A DNA stretch of 52,640 nt from HGM04593 sp045647885 (lineage in GTDB: Bacteria > Bacteroidota > Bacteroidia > Bacteroidales > Bacteroidaceae), in contig JAZRMX010000001.1 in the NCBI GenBank assembly GCA_045647885.1, positions 1-52,640 of the forward strand, written 5' to 3'. The first letter of the stretch is position 1. Every line of letters starts with the position of its first letter. Of this stretch, positions 50,301-52,640 are shown piece after piece. The notes under the pieces are model-generated. The model did not search any database and was not told the DNA's origin. It saw only the letters and a list, made by a program, of their open reading frames with translations. Made by a program: the position numbers and the translations under genes.

Positions 50301-52640
50301 TTACCATTTGATAAACTTGTGAACACGCTGTGCACCGGAAGCACTTATTATAGCAGCGTAAGAGCCTTGAGGCACGCCGGCAAGTGACACTACTGCCTTT
50401 TCACCGGCAACGCTCTTGCCTATGACAACGCCACCCATATTCACTACTGTAACCACAGCATCGGCAGGCATATTCTCTACCACCAAAGCCTTCTCAGCTG
50501 CATCATATTTAACAGCACAAGCCTCAATGCCAACATTTTCAATTCCTGTGTCCTTACCATTAACAGTGCTTATACGCAATGTGTGGCTATAAGTAGAACC
50601 GAAGGGGCAGTGATACATACTTTCTGTACCGGGGCCGCAGCTACCGTTACCAATACCACGCTGCATATAGTCGAAGGTTGCATAGACAACATCGTCCTTC
50701 ACAATATCCCAGGGGTGAATTACAGGTGTAAGATATTGTGCCTGGTCGTAGTGAGAAAGCGAGAAGGAAACCTCACCCTCGGTGGCTATATTTATGGTGT
50801 TGCCATTTTCGGGATTGACAAGCGATAGCTCGCGCAACGCCATACGGTTACCCATAGACTGCGGGTGAGCATACATCTCAAACATATCGTCCACTGTGGT
50901 TGTGTAGCAACCGAGGAACGAGCCGCGCTGACGGTCGATATAGTTCTCCCAAGGGCCTTTCGCATAATAAGTGACATTCTCGTAGCCGGCAGGGAATATT
51001 ACGTCGATACCGATACGGCGCAAAGAGCTCACGGGCGAATAATCAATCTTCATATCCACCTCACCACTTGCATATATAGTATAGACAATGGTATAAGGAC
51101 ACTTGTTGTGCTGCGCATTCACGGTAACGGTGCATATATTCTCGTCGGCAGACAAAGAGGCTGTTACAGTAGCCGAAGATATGTATGTTGTTGCATCGCC
51201 AAACTCGTGCTTGCCATAAGGGCTTTCATTCTCAATCCAGCGGATGTTGCTATAAACGGGATAACCGTCGCCACCCTCAAGCACCTGAACATCATTCGCA
51301 ACCCAGTTGGTTACAAAGCCGTTGCTGTTGACGCTAAAGGTAATGTTATCGTTACTTACAGTGTAACCGCCATCGGCAACAAGCGAAAGTGTGCCGACTG
51401 CATCAACGGGCGCGAGAGCAGAACGCTCCTGCAACATAAACTGCTCGGCAGCCATTGAATAACCGCTCTCACACCAAGGCTCGGCATCGATCTTCAAAAG
51501 CTCAACATTAAGCAGATACTCGTGAGCAGCATCAAATGCAGTGTTGAACGATACGGCTATTTCCGCAGTTTCCGCAGGCTCGGTCGAAGGCATTGCCACA
51601 CTCTTTGTCTCAACAACCTTACCGTCGCACAAGAGCGAGCAAGAGAGTGTGAATTCATCGAGATTGGTAAAATTATACTTGTTCTTTACCGACAACACAC
51701 CCTGCTCTGCATCGTAAGAGAATGCAGCATACTGGTAAACCTTCTTCACCTCGGTAAGCTTGGCTGTCCAGGCGCGGTCGGCAGTAACAAGACCATTGTT
51801 CACAAAGTTACCCTGGTGAGGACCGGGATAGTCGTAGCCCGATGTATATTTCGGGAAGCCGTTAACATTAAGTTCACCGCTCTTTATTGCCTGCGGGTCA
51901 TAGATTGACTGGTCCACCCAGTCCCATATACAACCACCAATACCATATCTACTGCTCTCCACAATATCCCAGAACTCCTGCAGGTTACCCACAGCATTAC
52001 CCATAGCGTGAGCATACTCACACATAAAGAAGGGCTCGCCACCGATGCTGTTGTTCGCATTGTTTCTCACATAAGCAAGGTCGGGGTACATCTTTGAGTG
52101 CATATCAGTGTTTGCAGCCGAATTATCGTTAGAGTAACCCTCATAATGTATGGGGCGTGAATCCAATGTACGTATTGCCGAGTAAGTAAAGTTGAAGTTC
52201 ACTCCAACACCCGACTCATTACCTAATGACCAGAAGACCACTGAGGGGTGGTTACGGTCGCGATAAACCATACGCACGGTGCGGTCCACATATTGAGCGC
52301 GCCAGGTAAGGTCGTTCGATATACTGTTCTTCTTGTAATCCTCCCAGCTTTTATGGCACTCAATATCGGCCTCATCCATTATATACAAGCCGTAGTAGTC
52401 GAACATTGCATACATCTTTGCCTGGCGGGGATAGTGGCTGGTGCGCACCATATTCATATTGCTCTGCTTCATCATCTCCACATCCTTGAGCATAGTCTCA
52501 ACATCTATTGCACGACCATACAAGGGATGGGTATCCTGGTTGTTTACACCCTTGAAGAAGACGCGCTGCCCGTTCACAAGTACCACGCCATTCTTTATCT
52601 CAACAGTGCGGAAACCATATTTTGTAGAGAATACCATCTC
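50301..52640 (-). CDS. GH2 beta-galactosidase with T9SS-type C-terminal domain (partial, N-terminus off window)
   Basis: The frame is open to the right edge, so the start and the N-terminal sugar-binding domain lie outside; 780 codons are visible. The first visible part (YGFRTVEIKNGVVLVNGQRV, then FFKGVNNQDTHP) is the junction into the GH2 catalytic barrel. The acid/base Glu is in FWSLGNESGVG (codon 52215-52217) and the nucleophile Glu in FFMCEYAHAMGNAVG (codon 52017-52019). LacZ-like middle and C-terminal domains follow, including YAKGPWENYIDRQRG. The last about 75 residues (from ENVGIEACAVKYDA to SYAAIISASGAQRVHKFIKW) look like a T9SS type A sorting domain, implying export by SprA. LacZ-type specificity for beta-galactosides is the best guess. 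Confidence 0.9.
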   Translation of the reverse strand, partial: EMVFSTKYGFRTVEIKNGVVLVNGQRVFFKGVNNQDTHPLYGRAIDVETMLKDVEMMKQSNMNMVRTSHYPRQAKMYAMFDYYGLYIMDEADIECHKSWEDYKKNSISNDLTWRAQYVDRTVRMVYRDRNHPSVVFWSLGNESGVGVNFNFTYSAIRTLDSRPIHYEGYSNDNSAANTDMHSKMYPDLAYVRNNANNSIGGEPFFMCEYAHAMGNAVGNLQEFWDIVESSRYGIGGCIWDWVDQSIYDPQAIKSGELNVNGFPKYTSGYDYPGPHQGNFVNNGLVTADRAWTAKLTEVKKVYQYAAFSYDAEQGVLSVKNKYNFTNLDEFTLSCSLLCDGKVVETKSVAMPSTEPAETAEIAVSFNTAFDAAHEYLLNVELLKIDAEPWCESGYSMAAEQFMLQERSALAPVDAVGTLSLVADGGYTVSNDNITFSVNSNGFVTNWVANDVQVLEGGDGYPVYSNIRWIENESPYGKHEFGDATTYISSATVTASLSADENICTVTVNAQHNKCPYTIVYTIYASGEVDMKIDYSPVSSLRRIGIDVIFPAGYENVTYYAKGPWENYIDRQRGSFLGCYTTTVDDMFEMYAHPQSMGNRMALRELSLVNPENGNTINIATEGEVSFSLSHYDQAQYLTPVIHPWDIVKDDVVYATFDYMQRGIGNGSCGPGTESMYHCPFGSTYSHTLRISTVNGKDTGIENVGIEACAVKYDAAEKALVVENMPADAVVTVVNMGGVVIGKSVAGEKAVVSLAGVPQGSYAAIISASGAQRVHKFIKW

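Noticed and set aside
1..52640. CRISPR arrays, insertion sequences, prophage or integrative element genes, rRNA
   Set aside because: I looked for regularly spaced repeats, transposase and integrase motifs, and rRNA landmarks and saw none.

Overview
The window reads as a chromosomal segment of a Bacteroidetes bacterium, most likely order Bacteroidales; I do not assign a genus. The grounds are: a SusC/SusD pair, a full-length SprA translocon of the type IX secretion system (T9SS), a C-terminal sorting-like domain on a GH2 enzyme, families largely confined to the phylum (DUF4491, DUF4878-like, DUF5117/DUF4953 protease), starts almost without Shine-Dalgarno sites, and promoters with the Bacteroidetes -7 element TAnnTTTG or its TAnnTTCG variant.

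Layout. 1-7905 (minus): one operon of a zinc metalloprotease, SusC, SusD and a secreted repeat protein cut by the left edge; no glycosidase is in it, so a peptide or protein substrate is plausible. 8036-9768: a small DUF4491 membrane protein divergent from a GH29 alpha-L-fucosidase. 9847-19600: ABC exporter, ruvA and the 7.4-kb sprA. 19693-27270: a lipoprotein, cca, an orphan TolC-like protein with a palindrome at its promoter, tRNA-Arg(CCT), fucose permease fucP, a TPR protein, and an AraC-type HTH protein paired with an AlkD-like DNA repair protein. 27423-31268: housekeeping run fur-like, purA, zinc metallopeptidase, hisS. 31679-34671: a Fib_succ_major-type lipoprotein, a decayed M56/TonB gene, a DUF4878-like lipoprotein and a GNAT acetyltransferase. 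34940-37169: pta-ackA behind a leader of about 170 nt with competing stems. 37240-38090: a gene-free, repeat-rich interval. 38091-41459 (minus): efp, glycosyltransferase, radC, DUF59 protein, lpxH. 41729-47175: RND efflux operon (adaptor, pump, TolC). 47364-50224: korAB. 50301-right edge (minus): GH2 beta-galactosidase with a T9SS-like C-terminus, its start outside the window.

How the parts fit. Pta-AckA (acetate and ATP) and KorAB (ferredoxin-linked 2-oxoglutarate synthesis) suit a fermentative anaerobe. GH29 fucosidase, FucP and the GH2 enzyme suit growth on host or plant glycans. SprA would export CTD-bearing proteins such as the GH2 enzyme. The tRNA lacks an encoded CCA and the CCA-adding enzyme lies 1.5 kb away.

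No CRISPR array, insertion sequence, integrase, phage gene or rRNA was recognised, and no obviously new multi-gene system. The observations I find most worth checking are the compound repeat interval at 37.3-38.0 kb, the pta leader with mutually exclusive stems, and strong depletion of CATG (and GATC), which shows as a T-for-C switch in codons before ATG.
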